Source: Anaerolineales bacterium (GTDB lineage: Bacteria; Chloroflexota; Anaerolineae; Anaerolineales; Villigracilaceae). Taken from it: a stretch of 64,000 bases of DNA. The position numbers and the translations under genes are program-made. A model generated the notes under the pieces. It was not told the origin of the DNA, ran no database searches, and saw only the letters and a list, made by a program, of their open reading frames with translations. Below are positions 1 through 8,323 of the stretch, piece by piece. Position 1 is the first letter of the stretch. Each line of letters begins with the position of its first letter. The stretch lies in contig JABFSL010000058.1 in assembly GCA_013140605.1 (NCBI GenBank), forward strand, positions 1-64,000, read 5' to 3'.

Positions 1-408
1 CGCTGGTCCCCCGCCGCCACATCCACTAGTACACCCGTCGCCAACACCAAACGCTTCCTGTGCGGCCAATGGTGCAGCCGCGCCAAAACTTATTCGAGGC
101 AATACTGAATTGGCCGCGAATGTAAGTATTAAGAGAATTGTTGCGAATGCAGTTGAAAAGCGGAAGAATGAAAATGTGCGCGGCAACGGTGGTTTTAATC
201 CAACCATCTGACGAGTCAAAGTGAAGTTGCGCGGCGCTTTGCGCGCGGGCAGTTTTCGGAGAATGCCCCGGGCGGCGCGAAGATCGCTTAAAGCAGAAGC
301 AAGCTCGGGGTCGGCAGTGATGCGTGACTCAAGGCGAGCGGAATCAGATGGGCTGAGTTGTCCATCCAAATAAGCGGAGAGTTGTTCGATGTCGCGAAAA
401 TTTTTCAT
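1..408 (-). CDS. anti-sigma factor (partial, C-terminus beyond window edge)
   Basis: The frame is open from an ATG at 408 to the left edge (136 codons). The N-terminus (MKNFRDIEQLSAYLDGQLS) has the look of short anti-sigma factors that bind an ECF sigma factor in the cytoplasm. No HxxxCxxC zinc motif is visible. One membrane segment lies at about residues 84-103, and a Gly/Cys-rich run begins at the edge. Its ATG overlaps the stop codon of the upstream sigma gene (ATGA), which indicates translational coupling and supports the pairing. The role is inferred from context and from the N-terminal pattern. Confidence 0.7.
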   Translation of the reverse strand, partial: MKNFRDIEQLSAYLDGQLSPSDSARLESRITADPELASALSDLRAARGILRKLPARKAPRNFTLTRQMVGLKPPLPRTFSFFRFSTAFATILLILTFAANSVLPRISFGAAAPLAAQEAFGVGDGCTSGCGGGGPA

Positions 409-1013
409 CGGTTTCCTTCCTCTTGCAGACGATATGAAGAAGGTAAAAGTTCCTCGAAGCCGCGCAGGCATTCACGCAATCGCAAACGCGCACGCGCAAG
501 CCGACTCTTAATGGTGCCAAGCGGGACCTTCGAGGCGGTGGCTACTTCGCTGTAATCCATGCCTTGAATGTCGGCCATGACAACCACTGTGCGGAATTCC
601 ATTGGAAGCGCGTCGAGGCAATGTTGTACGGCGTGTTCAAGTTCATCGGCTTCGGATCTTTCGGCGGGAGTCATGTTGGGGTCAGCCAGCCATTTTGGCG
701 AATCCATTTCCTCGCCGTCGCTGGTTTCAGGTTCAAGCGGAGTGGTGGGGCGTCTCTTCTGGCGGCGCAGTTCATCGTAACAGGCGTTTGTCACGGTGCG
801 CATGAGCCATGCCTTGAATGATCCGCCGCGAAAAGTGGAGATGCTTCGAAATGCGGAGATGAATGCTTCCTGCGCCGCATCTTCAGCGAGATCTTCATCA
901 CCGAGAATGCGAAGCGCTGTGTGGAAAACAGAATCTTGATAATGCAGAATGAGTGTATTGAAGGAATCAAGATCGCCGTTTTGTGCAGAATGTATGAGCG
1001 CAGTTTCGTCCAT
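405..1013 (-). CDS. RNA polymerase sigma factor, ECF subfamily (RpoE-like)
   Basis: A 202-aa protein with both ECF sigma domains. Region 2 is at about residues 12-80, including the DEDLAEDAAQEAF stretch and a Trp/Arg-rich -10 recognition helix. Region 4 is at about 125-190, with the helix-turn-helix DYSEVATASKVPLGTIKSRL. Length is normal for ECF factors. It directs RNA polymerase to a stress or envelope regulon that is not identifiable here. It is co-transcribed with the anti-sigma gene that overlaps its stop codon. The ATG start lies next to the repeat at 1055-1143. Confidence 0.93.
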   Translation of the reverse strand: MDETALIHSAQNGDLDSFNTLILHYQDSVFHTALRILGDEDLAEDAAQEAFISAFRSISTFRGGSFKAWLMRTVTNACYDELRRQKRRPTTPLEPETSDGEEMDSPKWLADPNMTPAERSEADELEHAVQHCLDALPMEFRTVVVMADIQGMDYSEVATASKVPLGTIKSRLARARLRLRECLRGFEELLPSSYRLQEEGNR

Positions 1014-1054
1014 GGATTTATTTTACCCGCTTAATTGGATGTCATTATTTCAAA

Positions 1055-1143
1055 ATGTCGTTGCGAGGAGGATGTTCTTTCCGACGAAGCAATCCCCTAA
1101 TTGATTTGGAGATTGCTTCGGGCTAACGCCCTCGCAACGACAT
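1055..1143. repeat. dispersed palindromic element, GTCRTTGCGAGG family, copy A
   Basis: Outer inverted ends ATGTCGTTGCGAG / CTCGCAACGACAT enclose inner arms containing GAAGCAATC / GATTGCTTC. Five full copies (here, 12684, 37415, 43972, 52871) and one half copy (11439) occur in this window, each about 90-97 bp, always between genes. It has no coding capacity, so any spread would need a transposase in trans. Confidence 0.9.
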
Positions 1144-1156
1144 TCCACAGGAAAAA

Positions 1157-1537
1157 TTATTTATTTCTTCGTACAATGAAAAGATAAACACCCCTCCATA
1201 TCAACATGCCCAGTGCATTGGTCGAACCGAGGATGAGCACAAAAAGAGGCTGCACGGCGCTGTGTAATAATGTGGAACGCAAGACTGCGGCAAGAGGTAC
1301 AACAAAAAGCATGGCAAGCAAAACGCGCCAAAGCAACTTAGGATTTGAGTTTACTTGTTCATCAAAGAGACCAAGCCAGGGCGCGACGAGAAACCATCCG
1401 ATCAACAGCGGAAAGAAAGATGCCCCCATGCGCGGAATAAAAGAAACACCAGCTTCGCCATGAGTTGCGAAGCCGATGAATGTAAGAATGGCAATTTCGA
1501 TAATATCGCCGATGATGAGAATGTTTTTCTTGTTCAT
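1157..1537 (-). CDS. DUF3054 family membrane protein
   Basis: About 126 aa with four predicted membrane helices and the conserved pattern of DUF3054 proteins (GDIIEIAILTFIGFATHGE near the N-terminus, RMGASFFPLLIGW, NALGMLIWRGVYL at the end). Function unknown. Two in-frame ATGs lie three codons apart. The inner one (1537) is preferred because GGATG lies at ribosome-binding distance; the outer start would be 1546. It lies downstream of der on the same strand, separated by a 33-bp perfect palindrome. Confidence 0.8.
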   Translation of the reverse strand: MNKKNILIIGDIIEIAILTFIGFATHGEAGVSFIPRMGASFFPLLIGWFLVAPWLGLFDEQVNSNPKLLWRVLLAMLFVVPLAAVLRSTLLHSAVQPLFVLILGSTNALGMLIWRGVYLFIVRRNK

Positions 1538-1555
1538 TAAATACATCCGTTTAAA

Positions 1556-1588
1556 AGACCCTAAAGGTTTTTAAAACCTTTAGGGTCT
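1556..1588. repeat. 33-bp perfect palindrome (AGACC...GGTCT family), copy 1
   Basis: AGACCCTAAAGGTTTT is followed by its complement AAAACCTTTAGGGTCT around one central base. Length, five-base ends and T/A-rich centre match the palindromes at 32285 and 41419 although the arms differ. It may act as a transcription terminator or roadblock between der and the DUF3054 gene. Confidence 0.85.
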
Positions 1589-1595
1589 AATGATT

Positions 1596-2960
1596 TTATT
1601 CCCTGCGTCCCTTGGTCACAATGCGGATCGGCGTGCCCAGAAAATTATATTCCTTGCGGATCTGATTCTCAAGGTAACGCAAATAAGTGAAGTGCATTAA
1701 CTTTGGCTCGTTGACATAGATCATAAAAGTCGGCGGGTCAGAACGGACTTGTGTTCCATAGAACATCTTGAGCGCGCGGCCTGCATGAGTTGGGTGCGGG
1801 TGAGCATCCTGCGCTTTGTGAATGATCTCGTTCAGCGTGGATGTGGTCAGCCGCGCGAGGCGTTCCTCCTGAACCTGCAAAGCCATTGGAAGCACCTGCT
1901 CCATGCGCTGACCAGTCTTGGCGGAGATAAATAGGATCGGGACATAATCCATAAAGTTCAGATCGCGGCGGATCTTGGAAGTGTATTCTTCCATGGTCTC
2001 ATTATTTTTTTCAATGGCATCCCATTTATTGACCAGCACCACACAAGACTTCCATTCATCGAGAATAAAGCCCGCGATATGCGCATCCTGTGCTGTGATG
2101 CCTGTGACGGCGTCTATCATCAACAGGGCTACATCCGAACGCTCAATGGACTTGAATGCGCGCAGCACGCTGTATTGTTCCACACCGTGATCGATCTTTC
2201 CGCGCCGACGGATGCCGGCTGTGTCGATCAGCGTGATTTCCAATTCGCCAAATTGCATTTTGGTATCGATTGAATCGCGGGTTGTCCCGGCGATTGGGCT
2301 GACGATCACACGGTCCTGACCGGTCAATTTATTCAACAAACTGGATTTGCCAGCATTCGGCTTGCCGACAATGGCGATCTTAATGCTATCATCTTCCTCT
2401 TCGGTGGTATGTTCAGGGAAGGATGCTACGAGCGCATCCAGAATATCACCGGTGCTTGTGCCGTGTATTGCGGAAATCGGATATGGTTCGCCCAACCCCA
2501 ATTCATAGAATTCAGCCGCCTGGTCGCGCCGTTCTTTTGTTTCGCATTTATTGACCACCACAAAGATCGGCGGCCAGAATGTTCCATCGGGTAATTTTTT
2601 TTGTGAGCGGCGTAATATCTCCGCCACTTCACGGTCTGGCTCGGTGATGCCTGACTCGCCGTCGTTGATAAACAGCACCGCATCCGATTCCTGAATGGCA
2701 ACCTGCGCCTGTTTGCGAATATCATCAATAAAATCTGCCGAACCAATTGAGAGTGGAGCTTTGCCGCCGTGGGCCGGGTCAATGCCGCCGGTGTCAACAA
2801 TACTAAAAATGCGGCCGTTCCATTCGGCCTCACCAAACATACGGTCACGTGTGGTGCCGGGCGTATCGTCTACAATGGCTAGGCGTTCGCCAGCGAAACG
2901 ATTGAACAAGGTGGATTTACCGACATTGGGTCGGCCTACAAGAGCTACGATAGGTTTCAT
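1596..2960 (-). CDS. der: ribosome biogenesis GTPase Der (EngA)
   Basis: 454 aa with two tandem GTPase domains followed by a KH-like C-terminal domain, the Der architecture. G1 motifs are GRPNVGKST (about residues 8-16) and GKPNAGKSS (about 205). DTPGTTRD, DTGG, NKCE and NKWD mark the remaining G motifs. It assists 50S subunit assembly. The start is the ATG at 2960, where MKPIVALVGRPNVGKS begins like other Der proteins; the frame stays open 14 codons further upstream. A GGAAA lies about 10 nt before this start. Confidence 0.97.
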   Translation of the reverse strand: MKPIVALVGRPNVGKSTLFNRFAGERLAIVDDTPGTTRDRMFGEAEWNGRIFSIVDTGGIDPAHGGKAPLSIGSADFIDDIRKQAQVAIQESDAVLFINDGESGITEPDREVAEILRRSQKKLPDGTFWPPIFVVVNKCETKERRDQAAEFYELGLGEPYPISAIHGTSTGDILDALVASFPEHTTEEEDDSIKIAIVGKPNAGKSSLLNKLTGQDRVIVSPIAGTTRDSIDTKMQFGELEITLIDTAGIRRRGKIDHGVEQYSVLRAFKSIERSDVALLMIDAVTGITAQDAHIAGFILDEWKSCVVLVNKWDAIEKNNETMEEYTSKIRRDLNFMDYVPILFISAKTGQRMEQVLPMALQVQEERLARLTTSTLNEIIHKAQDAHPHPTHAGRALKMFYGTQVRSDPPTFMIYVNEPKLMHFTYLRYLENQIRKEYNFLGTPIRIVTKGRRE

Positions 2961-3002
2961 TTTATTTTGATTTCCAATTTGTGAGTCTACTGAAAAAAAC
3001 AA

Positions 3003-3069
3003 TTAAACACGAAGATCACCAGGGAACACCAAGGGAATGCTCTTCTAATTAATTAACCTTTGTGTTTAA
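3003..3069. repeat. degenerate palindromic spacer repeat (TTAAACAC...GTGTTTAA)
   Basis: Inverted ends TTAAACAC / GTGTTTAA with a degenerate interior made of short ACACC/CACCA words. It belongs to a loose family also seen at 22793, 25109, 28248, 38725, 55571, 55757 and 62801, in which a short word such as CACGGA is repeated about every 10 nt in each arm. Confidence 0.6.
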
Positions 3070-3103
3070 AACATTTTACAGTGGAGTCGTTTAAGATTTA
3101 CGA

Positions 3104-4357
3104 TCAAGGCGTCGGCGTGACAGGTATTGTGGGAGCGCCGATGAGGGAGATGACTACTTCTATTGTATTCGGTAATATCGATTCTACAACAACATTCGAG
3201 ATTAGAACTTCCACTCTGGGAGTGACCTGATGCGTGCCCACTCCCAGACCGGTCAAGTCAACCGTCACGCGCACATCCTGACGGGTGAGGGTATCCAGCA
3301 AAGGCAGGGGCCCGGAGACGATCACATCCACAGTGGTGGGTGAAACCTGCGCGGTCAACCCAGCCCTGAGTCCCACGATCTCCACGCGTTCGCCAGCCAG
3401 GGTGATACTGCTTTCGATCGGGGAAACCCCGGCCTGAATAAGAACCGTCTGGTCGCCAACGATCGAAATGCCATCAGGCAAATTTAGCGCAAGCCGTGTA
3501 TTAATATCCTCTTGTGCATTCTGCAGGTCAAGAGGCTGCGTTTCAACCACGCCGGGCAAAGTGTTGACAAGCTCTGAGTTGCCGGCAAAAACAGTCACAA
3601 TGGGCGGAAATACAGAAATATCCGTCAACCGATAGCCGCTCGCAACGCGTCCGGTCACGATCACTTTCACAGCCACATCGCGATATCCGCCTTGTTGACT
3701 GACCGGCATGGTGACATGAATGAATTCGGGCGAAACCGTAATCCCTTCCACATGTTGCCCATCCTGATCGAGGATTTCCACAATAAGGGTCTGATCGAAA
3801 CTCTCGCGGATGCCGCTCAAGTTGACCGATATTCGGGCGCGCTTCACCTTCTGGACCTGAGACTGGGCACCGGCCACGACGACATTTAACGGGTCGATGT
3901 TTACCTCTCCGATTTGATACCCTATGGCCGCTTCACCGCTGAGGCTTAAGTCCACGGGCAGTGTTTCTGTGGAAAGCGATTCCAGTGTAAATGTAACAGT
4001 ATGCGGCGCGGCGGATACGATCTGCACCGGTCGGGCATCCACTTGTATTTGCAGGTCAAGTTCATGCACACCGGAGCTTAACCCTGAAAGATCCAAAATT
4101 GCCCGCACGAGCAACGGGTCTGCTTCGATCAAATTCCAAACGGAGCGCGGCGCCCGTAGTGTTATCTCCACCTCGGTTGGGACGCCGTTGTTAAGCACGA
4201 GGCCTGGGTCTTGTCCCACGATCTGCAAAGGCACGGGAGCTGTCAGTGCGCGGGTTTCATCCGGGTCCGCAGATGTAACCGCGGAGATCCAGACTGCCAT
4301 AGCCAAAGCGAAAGCCCATAAAAAGGTGCGATAGTTTTCAGAGATCCAACGAAGCAT
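3104..4357 (-). CDS. cdaR: YbbR-domain protein, CdaA regulator CdaR-like
   Basis: 417 aa: one N-terminal membrane anchor (about residues 10-28) followed by repeated extracytoplasmic YbbR domains, each with phrases such as DLSGLSSGVHELDLQIQV and VDLTGLGVGTHQVTPRVEV. In Firmicutes the homologue CdaR binds and modulates the diadenylate cyclase CdaA. The gene sits 46 nt downstream of the cdaA homologue on the same strand, supporting the same partnership here. No clear Shine-Dalgarno precedes the ATG. The Pro/Thr-rich C-terminus (APTIPVTPTP) is probably a flexible tail. Confidence 0.88.
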   Translation of the reverse strand: MLRWISENYRTFLWAFALAMAVWISAVTSADPDETRALTAPVPLQIVGQDPGLVLNNGVPTEVEITLRAPRSVWNLIEADPLLVRAILDLSGLSSGVHELDLQIQVDARPVQIVSAAPHTVTFTLESLSTETLPVDLSLSGEAAIGYQIGEVNIDPLNVVVAGAQSQVQKVKRARISVNLSGIRESFDQTLIVEILDQDGQHVEGITVSPEFIHVTMPVSQQGGYRDVAVKVIVTGRVASGYRLTDISVFPPIVTVFAGNSELVNTLPGVVETQPLDLQNAQEDINTRLALNLPDGISIVGDQTVLIQAGVSPIESSITLAGERVEIVGLRAGLTAQVSPTTVDVIVSGPLPLLDTLTRQDVRVTVDLTGLGVGTHQVTPRVEVLISNVVVESILPNTIEVVISLIGAPTIPVTPTP

Positions 4358-4403
4358 TATTTACTCAACTTATGCAAAACATCCAACAGGATGGTGTGCA
4401 ATA

Positions 4404-5276
4404 TTATTTATCTTGTTTGCGGGGAAACAAACCCGGAAAAATTCTTTCAAATGGATTTAGTTTCTCAGCCCTGCCATTTGGGCGGAAGAACGCGGTCAGG
4501 ATATTTTCCAAACGGTCAGGGTCAAGCCGACGTAACATTCTACCCGCATGTGCGATGGAAATGGCGCCAGTTTCCTCCGAGACCACCAATGCGATGGCAT
4601 CGCTGGTTTCTGATGTGCCGAGTGCGGCGCGGTGACGCAGTCCCATTTGGCGTTCGGGGGAACGGTTCAAAATTCCGCTGGCCGAGAGCGGCAATACACA
4701 TGCCGCTGCGGTGATCTGTGACCCGACAATGATCACGCCGCCATCGTGCAGGGGTGTGTTTGGATAAAAGATCTGCAATAATAATTCCGGTGTGACACGC
4801 GCGTTCATCCGCACGCCGCTTTGAATGTATTCGTCCAAATTATCCAGCCGCTGGAGAATGATCAACGCGCCATGTTCGCGGGCGGATAATCTTGCCGCCG
4901 CGCTGACGACAGCGTGAATGGTCTGCTCAAGCGCAAGATCAGCCGGTTTCGCCGTGACAGGCCAAACGGTCCCGGCACGACCGAGGCGCTCCAGTGTACG
5001 CCGAATCTCAGGGGCGAAGATCACCGGTAACGCCAGTAATAATGCGGGCAGGGAATTCCGCGCAAACCAGGAGAAGGCGGGGAGGTCCACCAGGCTGGTC
5101 AGAAGGATGAGCGCCACCACGAGCAGGATCATCCCGCGCAGTAATGCCATGGCCTGCGTATCGCGAAGGGAATATAACAAACCGAAAAAAATCAGCGTGA
5201 CGAGCGAAATGTCAAATACGCTCAGCCAGCTAATGCGTTGAAATATAAAAAAGAGGTTGTTGAGGAATTCGGTCAC
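4404..5276 (-). CDS. cdaA: membrane-bound diadenylate cyclase CdaA (DisA_N domain)
   Basis: 290 aa: three N-terminal membrane helices (about residues 15-95) and a C-terminal DisA_N domain that makes cyclic di-AMP from two ATP. The catalytic RHR motif is intact (GLRHRAALG). The usual DGA motif reads LHDGG. The start codon is GTG at 5276 without an obvious Shine-Dalgarno. The neighbour cdaR is its expected regulator. Cyclic di-AMP typically controls potassium and osmotic balance, and a kdp operon lies in the same window, though a link is not shown by sequence. Confidence 0.92.
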   Translation of the reverse strand: MTEFLNNLFFIFQRISWLSVFDISLVTLIFFGLLYSLRDTQAMALLRGMILLVVALILLTSLVDLPAFSWFARNSLPALLLALPVIFAPEIRRTLERLGRAGTVWPVTAKPADLALEQTIHAVVSAAARLSAREHGALIILQRLDNLDEYIQSGVRMNARVTPELLLQIFYPNTPLHDGGVIIVGSQITAAACVLPLSASGILNRSPERQMGLRHRAALGTSETSDAIALVVSEETGAISIAHAGRMLRRLDPDRLENILTAFFRPNGRAEKLNPFERIFPGLFPRKQDK

Positions 5277-5352
5277 GGTTATAGGGTATCAGAGATCAGG
5301 AGTTGGCAATCAGGGAAGGAAAAATCCTAATTACCTGATACCGAAACCTAAC

Positions 5353-6495
5353 CTAAATGGGGCGCAAGACGCGATCCTGGCGCAATTGTTTAAAAAGAAG
5401 GGCGCCGCCGGTGGACATGGATTCGATTGCGGCATCCTTCCAGGCTTGCACGCCCAATGTTTCAGGAGTGCGCCGTTCATAGCCTAATTGTTTCCAAAGT
5501 GATTCCTGCGCGATCAATTCGTTCATTGCAAAGACAAGTGAGGCTTCGCTTTGCAATTCACTGGAGGCGCGTTCCACTTCCTTGATCAGGGTTTCGAGCG
5601 CTTTCTGTTTGTTCACGGTTTCTTCAAGGAAGATATCTGTTGTGCGGGTGACAAGATTCTCCACCTGCCAGCCGGCCAGACCGACAAGTTGCGCATCCAA
5701 ATGAAGCAGCATATAGGCTTTGTCGCCGAAGTCTTCCATGACATCTTCGGCGGTCATTTTACGTTTTCCTTTACTCAGGCGAGTAACGAATTCTGCGATG
5801 GCTGAAGAATTCTTTGGCTTGCCGCGCTTTGCTAAAAACTCACCGCTCTTTATGGCAGGTCTCTTGATGGTTTCAGTTTCCGCTTCGCCGGCGCCGGGCA
5901 CAACTTCTTTCCATGCCGCGCTGACTTGTCTCCATAGTGCATCGTAGGAGCCGGTATTGGTGATGACAATATTCGCGATTGCCACTTTGGCGCTTTGCGC
6001 CGATTGCATGTGGATCCGTTCAAGCGCACGTTCACGTGTAAACCCGCGTTTACGAATCAATCTTTCGATCTGGACTTCCTGCGGAGCATTCGTGACCCAG
6101 ATCGAATTGCACACCTTGCGCAGATCACCCTCGAGCAGTTTGATCGCTTCGATCACGATCACTTGCTGGGGTGCGCGTTTAATCAGTATTTCCGCCGCCT
6201 GACGAACCAGCGGATGGACGATCTCTTCAAGTTGAGCCATGGCATCCCGGTCATTGAAGACAAGGTTGCCCAGTTTATTGCGGTCAATTTCGCCGTCTTT
6301 GTTGACCAGCCACTTTCCGAATGTATCAATTACCTGTTGATAGCCCGGGGCGCCTTTGGCATACGTGCGATGTGTTAATGCATCCGCGTCGATCGTATAC
6401 GCGCCGAGATGCTCGAACATACGGCGTACCACGCTTTTGCCTGTGGCGATGTTGCCTGTAAGACCAATTACGAATTTGCCGGACGGATTACTCAC
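5353..6495 (-). CDS. coaE: dephospho-CoA kinase with C-terminal GNAT-like extension
   Basis: 380 aa from a GTG at 6495. That start is chosen because AAAGGG lies 8 nt upstream and the P-loop GLTGNIATGKSVV follows directly. Residues 1-200 are dephospho-CoA kinase (final step of CoA synthesis): P-loop, DADALTH, EEIVHPLVR, EAIKLLEG. About 150 extra residues follow, with an N-acetyltransferase-like pattern (YMLLHLDAQLVGLAGWQVEN, then LETLIKEVE, ending WKQLGYERRTPETLGVQAW). A typical CoaE is about 200 aa, so this is a fusion. The extension's activity is unknown; the GNAT assignment rests on pattern only. Confidence 0.85.
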   Translation of the reverse strand: MSNPSGKFVIGLTGNIATGKSVVRRMFEHLGAYTIDADALTHRTYAKGAPGYQQVIDTFGKWLVNKDGEIDRNKLGNLVFNDRDAMAQLEEIVHPLVRQAAEILIKRAPQQVIVIEAIKLLEGDLRKVCNSIWVTNAPQEVQIERLIRKRGFTRERALERIHMQSAQSAKVAIANIVITNTGSYDALWRQVSAAWKEVVPGAGEAETETIKRPAIKSGEFLAKRGKPKNSSAIAEFVTRLSKGKRKMTAEDVMEDFGDKAYMLLHLDAQLVGLAGWQVENLVTRTTDIFLEETVNKQKALETLIKEVERASSELQSEASLVFAMNELIAQESLWKQLGYERRTPETLGVQAWKDAAIESMSTGGALLFKQLRQDRVLRPI

Positions 6496-6535
6496 AAGGT
6501 TTTCCCTTTGAACAAAAATGATAAGTGTCTCTATT

Positions 6536-6652
6536 TTAATGTCTTTTCTTGAAATGTCCACCTTTGGGAGGCTTTACAACCTGTTTGCCATTAAACTGCC
6601 ATTTCATTCCTTTTGGATTACCCTCCCGCGTAAGTGAACGCGATACAGCCAC
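6536..6652 (-). CDS. possible 38-aa microprotein or remnant
   Basis: A GTG at 6652 preceded by AGAGGAG opens 38 codons ending GKQVVKPPKGGHFKKRH. The start region overlaps the perfect hairpin at 6648-6694, which supplies the Shine-Dalgarno. It lies on the same strand as the decayed ATP-grasp gene at 6782 and could be debris of that locus. It is not matched to a family, and could easily be chance. Confidence 0.2.
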   Translation of the reverse strand: MAVSRSLTREGNPKGMKWQFNGKQVVKPPKGGHFKKRH

Positions 6653-6694
6653 ACAAACTCCTCTGGCTGGTAGTGCCAGAGGAGTTTGTGTGGC
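6648..6694. repeat. 20-bp perfect inverted repeat
   Basis: GCCACACAAACTCCTCTGGC, a 7-nt loop (TGGTAGT), and the exact reverse complement. No T-run follows on either strand, so it is not a classical terminator. It is unlike the other repeat families in this window. Confidence 0.85.
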
Positions 6695-6781
6695 AAAAAG
6701 GAATTACGCAAGAGACAAAACTGAAGAAAAATTTGCCCAATGGGAATTCTGTGCTAAAAAGTTCTCAATTCGTATTTGCGT

Positions 6782-7384
6782 TCAACTCTTAGTATACATG
6801 CCGTGGTGAAATGAAGATGGTTTGTGGACAACCCAAATTCGATCACCTATTCCATATAACTTCAGGTCACAATCGTCATTTGGCAGGTATTGCTTAATAT
6901 GTGTTGTTGCCTCTGGAAAGCCCACCATCTCATCAGGGTATTGAACAACACGTAATCCATTGCTGTTGCCACCAAAGATCGGATTGACGATCACTGTATA
7001 ACATGATTTATGAACCTGACAGGAAAGTGTTTTGAGCGGCTCGGGGAATGCGCGAGGTGCGGAAAATTTATCGTTTGCGCGGGCGAGGTTCATTTCGGCT
7101 TCATTATGAACTGAATCGACCGAGACACGCTGATTGTTGGCTGGCGCTCCCTGCATCTCAACCCACCCAAGCAGATAAAGCAAGCCAAGGATCCGCCCTC
7201 GTGCAATGATCAAGTCGATCTTGTTTAGCCAGGAATGATTTCCCTCTTTGTAGGAGGAAAATTGGGGGTCGAGCAGGATCACTCGATGTCCATCAGCCTT
7301 TAAAGCGCTAATCATGCCGGCTGGTTGAGTTTGAGTTACATACCGACGATAGACTAAAACACCGATAGTTAAGGATGCAGTCAT
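6782..7384 (-). pseudogene. decayed RimK-like ATP-grasp protein
   Basis: 200 aa resembling small RimK-type ATP-grasp ligases. The N-terminal part has IGVLVYRRYVTQTQPAGMISAL and NNQRVSVDSVHN. A core segment VIVNPIFGGNSNGLRVVQ is followed by IKQYLPND and LKLYGIGDRIWVVHK. The ATP-binding lysine expected in VxKPxFG is an asparagine, the metal-binding second half of the fold is missing, and the length is about two thirds of the family norm. These suggest loss of function, although the frame itself is uninterrupted. The strand position between coaE and rnpB gives no functional clue. Confidence 0.5.
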
Positions 7385-7707
7385 AATATTTCTCCAATTG
7401 AAAATAGGTTGGGCTATGCTGCGGGGCAGTGCTTTGATGCCAATATTGTGTAGTCATAATAGCAAAAAAATCCCATAAACAATATGGACTAATGTAGTCT
7501 TAATTTGTCGACTTTAGAGTGAAAAAAAGAGTGATTTTACCAAGCCCAGGGAGCAGGACTTTTGCCAGGTTTCTTGCGAAAGCCCACTTTTGTCTCATAC
7601 TTTGCCCTCCCTTTCAACTTCCACTTCGGGGGATTGTAGTGGCGGGCAGTTCAACGGGGGTGATCGCAGTTGCTGATATACATGAACCATGAACTTTGTG
7701 TATTAGG
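7385..7707. other. intergenic region upstream of rnpB
   Basis: About 320 nt without a convincing gene. A minus-strand reading frame ends at 7537 with residues KYETKVGFRKKPGKSP but has no credible start codon, so it is probably a remnant. No strong repeat was seen. Confidence 0.4.
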
Positions 7708-7736
7708 TTGACTCTCCTCACTCCAGCGTGTATGAT
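7708..7736 (+). promoter_or_regulatory. sigma-70-type promoter of rnpB
   Basis: TTGACT (7708-7713), a 17-nt spacer and TATGAT (7731-7736). Transcription is predicted to start about 7 nt later, exactly where the P1 helix of RNase P RNA begins (7743), so the promoter and the RNA support each other. Confidence 0.85.
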
Positions 7737-7742
7737 GCATTT

Positions 7743-8197
7743 ACTTCAGGCTGGTCGGGCAGTTGCGGTTCTGCGTTGTCGGAATCGAGGAAAGTCCGCA
7801 CTCCATAGAGCACGGCGTCGGATAGCACCCGGGGCGGGGAAACCGCCGAGAGGCGTGAACCTGCCGGATAAGGGCCACAGAAACAAACAGCCCTTCCATC
7901 CTTTTGGGTGAAGTGGTGATGGTGAAAAGGTGGTGTAAGAGACCACCGGCATCTGCCGTAATGCAGATGGCCAGGTAACCCCCGCCGGGAGCAAGGCCAA
8001 GCAGGGGCGAAATCGTCTGTGGACGATGGGAGACTGCTCGTCTCCGCATGTGCCTTTCCCTTTTGTGGGAAAGGCCAGCCCCGGGTAGGTTGCATCGAGC
8101 AATGCGGCGACGCGTTGCCCAGAGAGATGACTGCACAGATGGACTGCCCTAAAGGGCGTCCATTGGACAGAATGCGGCTTATAGACCGGCCTGAAGT
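7743..8197 (+). ncRNA. rnpB: RNase P RNA (bacterial class A)
   Basis: The catalytic RNA that matures tRNA 5' ends. The terminal helix P1 pairs 7743-7756 with 8184-8197 (ACTTCAGGCTGGTC with GACCGGCCTGAAGT, one G-U). The conserved core GAGGAAAGTCCGCACTCC is at about 7786-7804. ACAGAAAC follows near 7870, and the 3' conserved GCGGCTTATAG is at about 8175-8184. At about 455 nt it is longer than the usual 350-400, because of extended peripheral helices (for example 8010-8075). A promoter lies directly upstream and a strong hairpin directly downstream. Open reading frames on both strands across it are shadows. Confidence 0.96.
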
Positions 8198-8225
8198 GCT
8201 TTATTATTTTTATGATCATCATACG

Positions 8226-8266
8226 CAACCACCCATCAATGCCTTTGTGGCATTGATGGGTGGTTG
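8226..8266 (+). terminator. rnpB downstream hairpin, probable terminator
   Basis: An 18-bp perfect stem (CAACCACCCATCAATGCC, loop TTTGT, complement) starting 28 nt after the RNase P RNA. The trailing sequence TTGTAAAT is only weakly T-rich. It probably serves both rnpB and the convergent gene at 8324. Confidence 0.65.
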
Positions 8267-8323
8267 TTGTAAATGGTGAGCTGAAAATTTAATTGAAATT
8301 ATGCCGGCAACTGGCTGGCAATC

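Noticed and set aside
7537-7690. Minus-strand frame ending KYETKVGFRKKPGKSP
   Set aside because: No ATG, GTG or TTG start in frame with a ribosome-binding site and no family match.
7696-8279. Several open reading frames of 60-160 codons on both strands
   Set aside because: They overlap the RNase P RNA gene, whose promoter, P1 pairing and conserved cores are clear. Translations have no domain-like pattern.
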